DNA from: an uncultured Bacteroidia bacterium
GTDB lineage: Bacteria > Bacteroidota > Bacteroidia > Bacteroidales > Prolixibacteraceae
DNA length: 37,543 bases
Assembly: GCA_903850335.1 (NCBI GenBank)
Contig: CAINLJ010000128.1
Coordinates: 1 to 37,543, forward strand
Reading direction: 5' to 3'
The position numbers and the translations under genes were made by a program. Every line of letters starts with the position of its first letter. Position 1 is the stretch's first letter. The notes beneath the pieces are model-generated. The model saw nothing but the letters and a program-made list of their open reading frames with translations. It was not told the origin of the DNA and ran no database searches. This document shows positions 7,371 to 18,200 of this stretch, piece by piece.

Positions 7371-8936
7371 TTATTGTTCGTTAAAATAGTAGATTCCAAT
7401 TATATCAAGACTTTTTTTAATAGTTTTAAGTCTGATTTTGAATTCATTCCAGTCTTTATTGTCATTACTGCTCCATGCTGTTTCGGACAATGCTATCAGC
7501 CGTGGAAACAATTGCTTGTCTATTGCCGAAGATGTTCTATCGATATGTGACCAGAAATTGGCCTGAACACCAAGGATTTTTTCACTCTTTTCTGCTCCGA
7601 ATGCAACAGCAACAGGATTAAAAGAATATACCTTTTCGGTGGAAGTAGTTTCATAATTATAATCGAAATAACAGCTTGAAGTAGGAGTCATTATCAAATT
7701 ATTACCAAGACCTGCAACTTTCTCAGGCACGTCCTTCACCCATCCTCTCCAATACATTACTGTTGCACTGGAACTTAATCCACCCTCGGTTATTTCATCC
7801 CATCCGATTAATTTTTTCCCTTTGGTATTAAGATATTTTTCTATTCGTTTAACAAACCAGCTCTGGAGCTCATTTTCATCCTTTAACCCTTCTTCTTTTA
7901 TCCTGTTCTGACATTTTGGGCACTCCTTCCAGTGTTTCTTTGGCGCTTCATCTCCCCCGATATGAACATATGGCGAAGGGAAGAGCGTAACCACTTCATC
8001 AAGAATATTTTCGATAAATCTGAAGTTGGCCTCGTTCCCGGCACATAATATCTCGTTATGAACACTGGGACCCTTGAAGAATGGATGAATTTTTGAAGTA
8101 TCACCTTTGCAGGATAGCGTGGGAAAGGCGGCGAATATCTCGCTGCTATGCCCGGGCATCTCCAGCTCAGGGATTATTTCTATATTCCTTTGTCCGGCAA
8201 ATTCAATGATCTCACGCATGTCGTCCTGAGAATAATACCCCTGGAATTCCGAAGGTTCCTTAAATGATTCATGAAACTTTGAACAGATGCCTGTCAACTC
8301 CGGATATTTCAGAATCTCCAGACGCCATCCCTGATCATCAGTCAGATGCAGGTGCAACACATTCATTTTAAAATATGACATGACTTCCAGATATCTTTTA
8401 ATCTGTTCTTTGGAAATAAATGTCCTGCTGCAGTCAAGCATCAGCCCGCGCCATTTAAATCGTGGTTTGTCACTGATCAACATGCATGGAAGTTCCCAAG
8501 AGATATCTTTCACGACAGCTCCTCTAAGAATCTGTGATGGCAATAGTTGCCTGATTGTTTGAATTCCCCAGAATATCCCTTTTTCGTCATTTGCTGTAAG
8601 AACAACCTTGTCAGGTTTTATATCAAGCTGATAACCCTCCTTCCCGGATTCTTTTGTTGAAGGCTCCAGTTTTAATTCTATGCAATTCCGTTGAGTCAAT
8701 TTGTTGGTAACCGGCAGTTCAAATCCCAAGGCGGGTTCCAGAAAGTTTTTTAGTTGTTTAGCCTTATTATTCAGATTTTTAGAAACAGAAATCATTGTTG
8801 AGGATGTAATCTTAAAAACACCTTTCGTCCGTTCCAAACTTAAAGGCTTTGGAATCAGGTTGATATTCGGTTGAGCCGTCAATAATTGGAAACTTACAAT
8901 AAAAAGGACTAAAAGTAGTAAATGTCTGGTTTTCAT
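7371..8936 (-). CDS. GH20 beta-N-acetylhexosaminidase, secreted
   Basis: This 521-residue exo-enzyme removes terminal GlcNAc/GalNAc by substrate-assisted catalysis. It has a signal peptide (cleavage near TAQP), an N-terminal GH20b domain (about 25-150) and the catalytic barrel (about 150-500). Diagnostic segments are HLTDDQGWR, the PELEMPGH strand, and HIGGDE with the catalytic Asp329-Glu330 pair; Trp residues in the MYWRGW segment line the pocket. It is the first gene of a two-gene operon with the sulfatase and is divergent from an AraC-type regulator, whose operator region overlaps its probable promoter. The reading frame is complete and undamaged. Confidence 0.95.
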   Translation of the reverse strand: MKTRHLLLLVLFIVSFQLLTAQPNINLIPKPLSLERTKGVFKITSSTMISVSKNLNNKAKQLKNFLEPALGFELPVTNKLTQRNCIELKLEPSTKESGKEGYQLDIKPDKVVLTANDEKGIFWGIQTIRQLLPSQILRGAVVKDISWELPCMLISDKPRFKWRGLMLDCSRTFISKEQIKRYLEVMSYFKMNVLHLHLTDDQGWRLEILKYPELTGICSKFHESFKEPSEFQGYYSQDDMREIIEFAGQRNIEIIPELEMPGHSSEIFAAFPTLSCKGDTSKIHPFFKGPSVHNEILCAGNEANFRFIENILDEVVTLFPSPYVHIGGDEAPKKHWKECPKCQNRIKEEGLKDENELQSWFVKRIEKYLNTKGKKLIGWDEITEGGLSSSATVMYWRGWVKDVPEKVAGLGNNLIMTPTSSCYFDYNYETTSTEKVYSFNPVAVAFGAEKSEKILGVQANFWSHIDRTSSAIDKQLFPRLIALSETAWSSNDNKDWNEFKIRLKTIKKSLDIIGIYYFNEQ

Positions 8937-8973
8937 AGATTCAGATCATTATGAAGTTTTGGAAATGTAAAAT

Positions 8974-9026
8974 CAAAGATATCAAAAAGCGAATAGCTTT
9001 TTATTTGTATTTTTTGATAATCTTTG
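8974..9026. promoter_or_regulatory. Inverted-repeat divergent promoter/operator, GH20 and araC-type gene
   Basis: The left arm CAAAGATATCAAAAA (8974-8988) and the right arm TTTTTGATAATCTTTG (9011-9026) are inverted copies with one base inserted. A second, smaller palindrome, AAAAAGC (8984-8990) with GCTTTTT (8996-9002), is nested inside. On the minus strand the left arm contains TATCTTTG (8981-8974), a perfect -7 TAnnTTTG that would start the GH20 mRNA about 30 bases before its ATG; no -33 TTTG stands 19 bases upstream. On the plus strand the right arm gives the near-match AATCTTTG for the regulator. This fits an activator-dependent divergent promoter. Confidence 0.55.
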
Positions 9027-9104
9027 TATCCCCTAAAGCAATTCAAACGGTGATATTTACATTCATACTTATCCTGGAGATTTGTATAAAATGATTTATT
9101 AAAC

Positions 9105-9977
9105 ATGGACAACAGTTTCAAATATCTTGTACATAATCCTGAAGATGAAGCCTGGGGCATGTATTTGAATGTTGCAGGTACTGCGAGAGTACATTTAGGT
9201 GCCGATTATCCTCCGAAAGGCCATCCACGTGGATATAACTTTAATTGGGCTAATGGGAGGGTATTACAGGAATATCAGCTAAATTATATTACAGAAGGTG
9301 AAGGTATTCTGGAGACTAAAGAAGGGGAATTTGAGATAAAGGAGGGTTCTGTAATTCTCCTAAGGCCAAATCTTTGGCATCGCTACAAGCCCTTGAAAGA
9401 AAAAGGATGGAATGAACATTACATAGGATTTAATGGAATCTTTGCACGGAATATCTTTGAAGGTTATGGTTTGGCCTCTGATTCACCGATTATTCATATT
9501 GGTTATGAGGAAAGAATATTGGAGCTTTTTCAGGATGTTTTTAGTCTGATAAGACTTGAAAAGCCTGGATATCAGCAAATTTGCTCAGGGCTTGTAATTC
9601 AGATTCTTGGAATGCTTGTTGCAGTACAAAAAAACCAAAGCTCAACAAACAACCGGGTTGAGACAATTATTCAGAAGGCTTGTTTAATCATCCGTGAAAA
9701 TATCGATAAAAACATTACAATAGAGGAGATAGCAAGTGATTTAAATGTCAGTTATTCACTCTTTCGGACTGCCTTTAAAAAATATACAGGGTTGTCACCC
9801 ATACAATATCATTTGTCACTGCGGGTTCAACATGCTGTATATCTTCTAAATAATACCGATATGACAATTAAGGAGATATCTTTTAGCCTTGGATTTTGCT
9901 CTATATTCTACTTTAGTAAGGTTTTTAAGGAGAAAACCGGGCAAAATCCTTCAACAATCAGGCAAAAGAAAACCTGA
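9105..9977 (+). CDS. AraC-family transcriptional regulator
   Basis: This is a 290-residue one-component regulator. Residues about 15-150 form a cupin-type AraC ligand-binding domain (YITEGEGILETKEGEFEIKEGS followed by LLRPNLWHRY), which usually senses a sugar. Residues about 190-288 carry two helix-turn-helix motifs, one around TIEEIASDLNVSYSLFRTAF and one around TIKEISFSLGFCSIFYFSKVF, the classic AraC/XylS pair. It is divergent from the GH20-sulfatase operon across 168 bases containing an inverted repeat, so control of that operon and of itself is likely. Its stop lies 6 bases from the convergent GH106 stop. It is the only dedicated regulator of the glycan locus visible here. Confidence 0.93.
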   Translation: MDNSFKYLVHNPEDEAWGMYLNVAGTARVHLGADYPPKGHPRGYNFNWANGRVLQEYQLNYITEGEGILETKEGEFEIKEGSVILLRPNLWHRYKPLKEKGWNEHYIGFNGIFARNIFEGYGLASDSPIIHIGYEERILELFQDVFSLIRLEKPGYQQICSGLVIQILGMLVAVQKNQSSTNNRVETIIQKACLIIRENIDKNITIEEIASDLNVSYSLFRTAFKKYTGLSPIQYHLSLRVQHAVYLLNNTDMTIKEISFSLGFCSIFYFSKVFKEKTGQNPSTIRQKKT

Positions 9978-9983
9978 ATATGG

Positions 9984-12900
9984 CTATAATTTGACACTTA
10001 GTATTTTAACAGGCCCGAGTAACCCTGAAGGCTGCAATGGACTGTCTTTAGTATAGGGATTTGCAGGACACCAGGTTAACCGTTTCTCCACCGGCAGTTT
10101 ACTGTCACCAATCAACCTGTTAACCCACGTGTTTACAATCTCAATTTTAAGATTATTCTCACCTTCCTTAATAAGTTTGGTGATGTTAAGCTGGTAGGGG
10201 GCAGTCCAGAGTCCGCCGGCATACACATCATTTACTGTCACCCTGGCCATTGCAGTAAAAACCCCTGAATTGATAAGGATTTGCTTACCCTCAGGTAATT
10301 TATTCATATTGAATCTGATTGAATAGGAGGCAGTTCCGGAATAGTATTTGATCATATCATCCTTTGATTCTGTCCAGTCTGTAAGTGATTGAAAAACCAC
10401 AGGTTCTTTTGGTCCCCTTTGAGATTCTCTAAAAGATACCGTCCAGGGCCCTTTGAGCTCAGCTATCGTTTCGGGCACAGGATAATTGGATTCAATTCCT
10501 TCTCCTGAGGCCTTATTCACAGGTTTACGGAACGCGACAAATACGCTTTCAAAAGGTTCGAGTTTAAGAGGAACTGATGTTGTATGATCCTTGAAGGTAA
10601 AGGCTGCAAGATCTCGGATGGAGCCTGTTGTGGCTTCCCAAAGTTCAGGTTGCCTTCCACTTACACGGAACTCAGGAGTAACTAATCTTGTTTCTGCTGT
10701 CTGATTCGAGATAAAATATATTTCACCATCTTTCAATGTCCTGTGTCCGTAATGTATGGATCGGTCGTCCGGTAAGGCGCAATCCGGAATACAACCAATC
10801 AAAGCAAGGGCCTCCTTCATATCCAAACCGTTAATGATTATCCCCTTACCAAATTTCCCCGATTTTATTTTTTCCCCGTCCACATTCCCCCAAAGTTCGG
10901 CTGCCAGCTTTCTAACCTCCAGATCGGCTGCGGGCTGATTTTGCAAACTTGGAGAACGACTTGGTGGCGGACCCATCACGACGGCACCGTCATATACAAT
11001 TTGTTTGATTTTAGTCAGAAGTTCGGGTCGCATAGTTTCCAGTTTTGGCAAAACAAGTATCCGGTATTGTGTACCATGTGGCAAGGTAATAAGGGCATCC
11101 TTAACGGTCATCGTATTTTCAATCACCTCAGCATTCATGTAATCAAACTGATAACCTACCGGGAGTGCCGGATCAGTAACACCTGTCATCTTAGGGGTGT
11201 CCTCACCAATGAAGTAAGCTGCATCTGCTACATTTAGTCCCTGTTGCAACATAAAGTTTGTCCTTTTCAGGTATTGTGTGTAGACATCGATCTGTGAAAA
11301 CCAGGTATTCTTACGATTAAATTCGTTGCCAAACCAGGCATTAATACCCGGATTTTTATCCTCATAAGGCTGCGAAATGTACACATGTAACAATGTATTG
11401 TTGATCCCTTCGGCAAAAAAACGATCTCCGCGTTGTTTGATTTTACCAGGATAACGGCTGAAAGCTCCTCCGCCGCATGTATTCGATTCGGCAGATATTT
11501 TTCTCTTCCCATAAATATGTCCGCAGGATGTAGCAGCACGGTTCTCGATATTGCCAAGGTCTCCTTCGCTCCAGAACTCCCCGCCTATCTCATCCGACTG
11601 ACCGCCATACATCAGGAATTCACTCGGGAAACCCCAGTGTCCGTAACATTCCAGCCAGGTGTGCAATCCATATTTATGACTGACGTCCCTTAATCCGCCA
11701 ACATAATCATATGCGACCTTATCGGCAACAAGACGTCGCATATCCCAGAGAAAACGGTCGGAAGAGAGTTCCGAACCAACAACTTTACCACTGTACACAG
11801 GCAGGTAGGGAAGTGGGTTATATCCATATCTCTGTTTGAAAAGTTCAAGAAAATCGTCAGTAAAATTTTGTCCTCCCATCTCATAACTATCCTGAACAAC
11901 AACCTTAAAACTTTTCCGGTCGGCTTCCGGAATGCGTTTCAGAATTTCACCCATGTGGGCATAGAAATGTTTTTCGATATGTTTTCTGGACATTTTATCT
12001 ACCTCAAAACCGGTCGTTTCTGGTGAGGCCGGACTATTTTTAGTGCCGGTAGGAGTCATTCCCATCCTTGAAATAATCCAATCACCCTTTAGAACGTCCC
12101 AGGTTAGGGTACCCTCTGCTGAGAGATGCTGCGAGATATCGATAACTCTTGACGGATCGATAACCAGGGATGAGTCACTGGTTTCAGGTTGCCGCGGCCA
12201 TTGATATTCATTCCAGTAAGGAAGTGGTGTCGGGTGCATTCTTGCCAGTGTTTTCTCGCTGTAACGTTCCACCCGGGGAGATGCCGAAAGGGTCACTTCG
12301 GCAAGTCCGGCACCTTTTTCCGTATTTTTTATAATCAGGCGAAATTTAGAAGCACGAACAGCAGGAAACGAAACTACTACAGGTGCAAATGGTTCAAACC
12401 CAACATTTAGTGCAGGATTGGAACGGTTTATTTCAAATTCGGAAATCGTTCTGTATGAACCATTTAATTCCAGAACCTGTAATGTTGCTTTTACAAACAT
12501 TGGTTTTTCAGTAGGTCTTACAGAAAGATTGCGGGCTGTGAATAGCTCTTTGGAATCGAAATTAATAATGAATTCTCCACTTTCAAGGAATGTAATACCA
12601 GTTTTACTATTTCCGTCAGTGATTGCTGAAAGATCACCGATATTTGGAGTTGATGTTATTTTCCCGTTTTTACTGTTTAAAGTAAGCTGATCATCTTTTG
12701 GGACTGGCCATGCTATGACTTTAACATCCTGAAAGCTTTCAATAGGTTTTTCAAGTTTTTCTGAGAATTTCTGTGGTCCCTTAACACGGATCTCTGAGGA
12801 CTTAAGATATCGCATGGCTTCTTCTGGTTTTATCCAGGGGCCACCTGACTGGCTCCACCCGGGAGAATTGAAAATTCCTATTTCGATATTTAGTTCTGTA

Positions 12901-13226
12901 GCGGTTTTTAGTGCAGCATGGAGGATATCCCACCATTCGTCTGTAAGCATTTTCACTTTCCCGTAAGGTACATCGTCTAATCCGATATTTCCAATAAAGG
13001 CCCGGTTTATCCCGGCTTCCTTCATAGAATGGAGATCCTTGATTACCCCTTCTCTGGAGATATTATCTGAGATCCAATACCAGTAAACACTTGTCTGAAT
13101 TGAATCAGGTGGTGTATTAAAACCACTGGACAGGTTAGAATCTGAAGGTTGAGGATTGGAGGATTCGCAGGCTGAAAGTAAGAGTATAAATGCCAGCAGG
13201 GTTATCAGATTGACAGTTCTTTTCAT
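9984..13226 (-). CDS. GH106-type alpha-L-rhamnosidase lipoprotein
   Basis: This large secreted glycosidase resembles GH106 alpha-L-rhamnosidases of Bacteroidota. The open frame begins at 13277, but the ATG at 13226 gives MKRTVNLITL..LLLSAC, a signal peptide with lipobox Cys20, so I use that start (1080 residues). Family-like segments are SVYWYWISDNIS and GWSQSGGPW near the N-terminus, a central barrel with the acidic motifs DSYEMGG and SAESNTCGG as candidate catalytic glutamates, VVMGPPPSRSPSL further on, and a C-terminal beta-sandwich with galactose-binding character. It would act on the cell surface or in the periplasm, releasing terminal rhamnose. It converges on the AraC gene and follows an eroded GH38-like gene. 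Assignment to GH106 is by motif memory; linkage specificity is unknown. Confidence 0.85.
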   Translation of the reverse strand: MKRTVNLITLLAFILLLSACESSNPQPSDSNLSSGFNTPPDSIQTSVYWYWISDNISREGVIKDLHSMKEAGINRAFIGNIGLDDVPYGKVKMLTDEWWDILHAALKTATELNIEIGIFNSPGWSQSGGPWIKPEEAMRYLKSSEIRVKGPQKFSEKLEKPIESFQDVKVIAWPVPKDDQLTLNSKNGKITSTPNIGDLSAITDGNSKTGITFLESGEFIINFDSKELFTARNLSVRPTEKPMFVKATLQVLELNGSYRTISEFEINRSNPALNVGFEPFAPVVVSFPAVRASKFRLIIKNTEKGAGLAEVTLSASPRVERYSEKTLARMHPTPLPYWNEYQWPRQPETSDSSLVIDPSRVIDISQHLSAEGTLTWDVLKGDWIISRMGMTPTGTKNSPASPETTGFEVDKMSRKHIEKHFYAHMGEILKRIPEADRKSFKVVVQDSYEMGGQNFTDDFLELFKQRYGYNPLPYLPVYSGKVVGSELSSDRFLWDMRRLVADKVAYDYVGGLRDVSHKYGLHTWLECYGHWGFPSEFLMYGGQSDEIGGEFWSEGDLGNIENRAATSCGHIYGKRKISAESNTCGGGAFSRYPGKIKQRGDRFFAEGINNTLLHVYISQPYEDKNPGINAWFGNEFNRKNTWFSQIDVYTQYLKRTNFMLQQGLNVADAAYFIGEDTPKMTGVTDPALPVGYQFDYMNAEVIENTMTVKDALITLPHGTQYRILVLPKLETMRPELLTKIKQIVYDGAVVMGPPPSRSPSLQNQPAADLEVRKLAAELWGNVDGEKIKSGKFGKGIIINGLDMKEALALIGCIPDCALPDDRSIHYGHRTLKDGEIYFISNQTAETRLVTPEFRVSGRQPELWEATTGSIRDLAAFTFKDHTTSVPLKLEPFESVFVAFRKPVNKASGEGIESNYPVPETIAELKGPWTVSFRESQRGPKEPVVFQSLTDWTESKDDMIKYYSGTASYSIRFNMNKLPEGKQILINSGVFTAMARVTVNDVYAGGLWTAPYQLNITKLIKEGENNLKIEIVNTWVNRLIGDSKLPVEKRLTWCPANPYTKDSPLQPSGLLGPVKILSVKL

Positions 13227-13331
13227 AGCCGAACAGGGATTGATCTTTAATAGAAATTTTAAATCCAAATATTTCATAAAATTGCAGAAAAACCAACTTT
13301 AATCAAACAGAAAATATTGATCCTTTTGAAC

Positions 13332-14856
13332 TCATTTAATATCTTTTGATTTTACATTAAAAATCTCAAAATCCCGGAATTGAGATTTATCCGGAGATGG
13401 AATCTTATATCCCCGTACCCAAATATCTCCTTCCTTGAAATAAAAAGCCGTTGGCACGATATCTTTGTTGTTAATCTGATAGAATGATTTCTCCCCTTTC
13501 CCCTGGGTAATAAACACAGGAGCAGTAATGTTTTCCACATCTGAAATAATTTTTGCAGCATCAAATCCATCATATGGAATCAGATCATATTCAACTTTTT
13601 GTTTTCCATAAAGTCGTATATCCTGATCGGACTTTGCTATACAAACATCCCAGCTTACCCTGTTGGAATAATGATTGCTGCCCCAGGCAACCATATTAGC
13701 TATCATCCCGCTTCCAATCCAGTGCTTCACCGTTCCCCTGTTCACATATACAAGACCATCGCTATATAACCAATTGGTTGCAAACATAGGTTTATCTCTT
13801 TTGCCCTTAACATAACCAAATGGTATATCATGATAAACCTCGGCTCCTTTATTTGGATAGAATATGTTAATCTTGCTTTCGTCAATCCACATATTACCTA
13901 CCTCATTACAATTAAAATCAAACTCTAATTCAACCTTTATACTTGATACATTTTTGAAAAAATAATAGGTTTCCTTTACAGGAATCACACCCAACATTGC
14001 GTTTCTAATCAGGATATTACAAACCTGTCCTGTAAAATACCGGATCGTTGCACTACGATTATTCACCCAGGAATCAGCGATCCTTGCCCTGATCTCTCCA
14101 CCAAGATATTCGTCACCACTGAGCAAACTTTTTCCGTTTATTGTGTATAGCTGTTTGATCAGCCCCTCTTCAGAGAATTCAACTTTGTAAAATTCTGGCG
14201 GATAATTGTGGCGGTGCTTTTATAAACCTTTCATCAAGAGCGTCCTTAAGGTTAACAAAGTCAAAAAGGGAATTGTAATAGTCATAAGTTTCCTTGTTGA
14301 CTTCTCCAAGGTCAGGAATTAAACTCCACAATTTGATCCCGCTGAAAAGGTCAAGCTGGTAAGCTCAAAATTTCCATCGATGAATTCAAGGGTATGGGGG
14401 AAAAGGGGCAGATATTGATATTTATAGTTGAATTTGTTTAGTATTTGAGGGAGCTGCTCATGCAAACCGGTTTCCTGAGAAGCGTAAACAGTCACTTTTT
14501 TATCAAAAAGATCCCGGTATATCTTTAGTCCGTATTCAAATTGTCTCCAGTTGCTTTCCGAACCAAGAACCTGAAGATGAGCCTGTGAGTAGCTGCCATT
14601 TACAAAGTCCAATGAGCCTTTCATGAATTGTCTTTTCATAGCGGCCATTATATCTGGAAATTTGTTTGTAATGCTCCTTTGTAAAAGGGTCTTTTTTAAC
14701 TTTTTGCCACAGATAATCCGGCATTTTATCTGATGAAACGGGATTTTCCTTTTCGGTAAGTGGCTGACGTACCTGACCAGGAACATTTTGTGATGCAATA
14801 ATCAGGATCATAAAAAATATGAACTTGTACTTGTTTTTTTTTATGATGTTTGACAT
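13332..14856 (-). pseudogene. Eroded GH38-like alpha-mannosidase gene
   Basis: Four successive minus-strand frames together read as a glycosidase with large blocks missing. Block A (14856 to about 14670) holds a start, a signal peptide and a short N-terminus. Block B (about 14670 to 14340) reads FVNGSYSQAHLQVLGSESNW, typical of the catalytic domain of a GH38-related family. Block C (about 14349 to 14206) reads LFSGIKLWSLIPDLGEVNKE and ends IKAPPQ. Block D (14204 to 13332) is the C-terminal beta-domain (YPPEFYKVEFSEEG through VYVNRGTVKHWI to the natural stop). Each junction changes frame. About 510 codons remain against roughly 850-900 in intact relatives, so three internal deletions are inferred. 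No functional enzyme can be made. The gene probably belonged to the same glycan operon. Confidence 0.85.
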
Positions 14857-15211
14857 AAAAACAGATTTAACCTGGATAATTCATAAAAAAGAAGAAAAGC
14901 TCATTGAATTCAAAGATATTGAACGGTTGTAATAAATTGGGTTATGATATCTTACTGAAAATGAGCAAAATGTTATTTAACTTCAATAGTATGCAGAACT
15001 ATGGAAAATATTTCCGCGGCATTTTCATACAATTTCCCGCTTTCATATATGACTATTCCATAAGTAAGTACTTCTTTTGAAAAACTACTGTTGATTGATT
15101 TTAAGTTGTTGGATATAGATATTATCATTCTCCATTTCAATACGTGTTATATTTGAACAAGGTAGAAATTATTTCCGGTTATTCAATTTACAAATATAGA
15201 ATTACTGTCAC
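14857..15211. other. Gap with possible coding remnant
   Basis: There is no intact gene in these 355 bases. On the minus strand two short stretches in different frames look protein-like. One, ending at about 15090, contains ITRIEMENDNIYIQQLKINQ. The next contains EVLTYGIVIYESGKLYENAA and ends with a stop at 14973. Their order and even spacing suggest the C-terminal end of one lost gene broken by a frameshift, but I cannot name the family. No terminator hairpin was found for the upstream DUF5703 gene. Confidence 0.35.
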
Positions 15212-18200
15212 TTAATAAACATCCAATTTTGTAATTTCAATCGCCTGAACCAATAAACGAACCTCTCTTGTCTTAACCTTCTCAATCGTTTTACCACAAA
15301 TTGTACCGAAAATACTCCCTTTATAGATTGCCTTCCAGCTGCCATCGATTTGTTTTGCCTGAAGCTCAAATTCTTTACCCTGACCCCGCAAATATCCCGG
15401 GTTTTCGATCATGAATTCAAACCTTGTGATCGTCTTTTCTTCACCAAGGTCAACGCCGACCACCGTCCGGCCATCTGAATTTTTGGATAGTTTTTGTTCT
15501 TTCCCTTTAGTTAAGGAGCCTTTGGATGGCAGTTCCCAAACAAGTTCCTCAACCGACTGATCAAAATCAAGTCGGACGATAGTATTAACAGGATCGGGTG
15601 TTCCGGTTAAAAGCCATCCCTTTTCATCTTCCGTTATCCGGATATCCCCGGTTAAAGATTTGAATGAAATAAGTTTCCTGGGGATTAACTCAAGATGAAC
15701 TCCTTCATTTGGCCAATCCAAAATATGAACGAAAACCGTCTTTCCTCTGGAAAGTGCGTTTGTCCATGGTCCGGCCTTGCATCCCTCGATAGTATGGCCA
15801 AAATTTGCAATCCAGGGGGATGTAGCCTTACCGGGTATCGGCTGAGCATCAAGCATTGGTGGTAAACCAAACAGGTAATTGTGATCGGCAAGAGCAATCT
15901 CAACAAGGGTGCGGATGCGCTGCTTCCATGTGCTCCTGTCGATGATATCCGCCATTCGTGATTCCGGGGTCACCTTGAGCGATTGTACTTTCCCATTCCT
16001 GTACTCACATTCAACAGTCGTGTTATTTGCGGCACAGAGTTTAAAACTTACATCCCAGTCCTCCGGCCAGCCTGGAAGCAGAAAGATTTTATCTCCGTCA
16101 CTTTGGATCAGCATGCTCTGAAGTGCATTGACTGAGTTGGCACCATGGTCGTTATCCGGTGTCCCATCCATCTTGCACTCCCAGAACGCCGGGAAGCGGG
16201 CACGGGGACGGTTAGGATAAGGAGCCTTTGGATCAATATTGTCGTTCCAGTGTATAAACTGATCATTGAAATTAATACTTACAAGGCGTGCTGCCTCTTT
16301 CGACAAACCAAGCCACGCAGCCTGTACAGGTGCAGACTGCCATCCCCCGGTTTCTGTTCCCTGCGAATCATTTGTACCGTCCAGACTAATTGTACGTACA
16401 TGAAATGACTGACGTGCATTTGCAAGTAAGCCCGGTTTCCCCAGCCAGACCTGCCGAAAAGGGTAAACAGAATATAATTCAGGAGTCTCACAATTCACCC
16501 GCCCAGGTTCATATTTGTCGCCTACTGCCAACAGATCTAATCCGCGGATTGTTCGTAAGGGAACTCCCGGCATTGCATTTAATAATTTTCTCCAATGATC
16601 TTTGCCTTTATCATCAATTTCGAAGGTGAGAAGTTTGGTGAGAACGAATTTCATCCCTCCAATTTCCGTGCATGGATTGGTGACTCCCTGAAAGGTCTCA
16701 ACACAACCGACACCCTCCATTTGCATTATTCCCTTTGAATCACGTTCAGGAAAATGAACCTCATAATATTTAAGAAATTCGTCCGCACACGGCAGTAATA
16801 CTTCATCCAAAAATTTCCTGTCCCGGGTGTGTTCGTAATATTCACACATTATAGCCGGTAATTCAATGGTTGCCAGTTGGTGGTAACGCAAATGAGCCGG
16901 AATCTGGTCCCAGTTAAACACGCCCACATTATGCCACCAGCTGGCTTCCATGATGAAGGCACCATCGTGACCAAAGATTTTTCGGCAATGATCACGGCAA
17001 ATTTCAAGTCCGTCGCGTACAAACTCCATTCCAGGGCGGACCTCATCAAAGTCACCACGGGCAGCCATTGACCAATAAGGATGACGTGTATTTTGCCACA
17101 TAAAGGCAAGCTCTGCCCAATCACGGCCATCCGGAGACACGGGAGATTCTTTAGGTTTGTCGAAGCCCATTACCCCGGCAGGCATATCCGTAGTAAAGAC
17201 CGAACCATTATAGGGAGGAGGAACAGCACCTCTGCCTGCCGCTGCTTCGCAAAAACGTTCAAGGGCATAACGCTGGTTTATCTGACTTATATTTCGCTTC
17301 GAGTCAATTTCCTTATGACCTTCATAGGCCTTAGATCCCTGGGCAAACTGAGTAAACCTGCATTGATCGAGATTGAATTTGCCTTCACCTGTTGAGGTGA
17401 TGTTGATATAACTCCTGTTCCAGAAAGACTTCCAGTAGTTACAATGTGATTTCCGGTCAGATAACGCCGGTTTTGAAATTTCGGTCAGCCAATCCTCTAA
17501 ATTATTAGGTTGAGAAGAAAGTACGTTAACCGTACAATCAAATTTGGTTGATTTGGTTTTTAACCTGAGTGTATTTTGATTTTCGCGTACAAACCCGTTT
17601 GCTGTCAGAAAACAACCTGAGGTCCGGTGCAGAATTGGATCTTTTGTTTTTGCAACCATCTCCGGTGTGTTCTGGTTCCTGAAATTCTCTGCCCACTTTG
17701 AGGATTGATTTCGGTAGCACCATGCCAGTCGGTTCTCAGTATCCACGAAGTTAATACCCACAGTTCCGGTTTTGGGTAATGGATTTTTATGGTTGATAAG
17801 TGGTCTCAACGATTCCATGCTAATGGTAGCTGACCGTGGGACCTCACTGGTACCCTCGATTCTTATGACCGGATGATTTGCATCAACCCAAATTCGAAAA
17901 TGAACATCGCCGCATTCGACAAGAATCGAAGCATCAATAAGGTTTAATGTCTGCCTGAACCGGTTTGTCGAAAGTGCAGGACTCAGTTTTATCCTTACCC
18001 TTCCTAGTTTGGGAAGGATATGCCCTGAATCAAACGCGTCAACTTTACTAATGTAGAATAGCAGGTCTCCGTTCTTTTCAACCCATACATTTAATCCAAT
18101 ATCGCCGTTTCCCAAAGGCATTGAGCCAAAAGAATTTTCGCTGGGGGTGTTCCAGATCAGATTGGAATTAGATATGTCTGATGATTTTATAGGACTCTGG

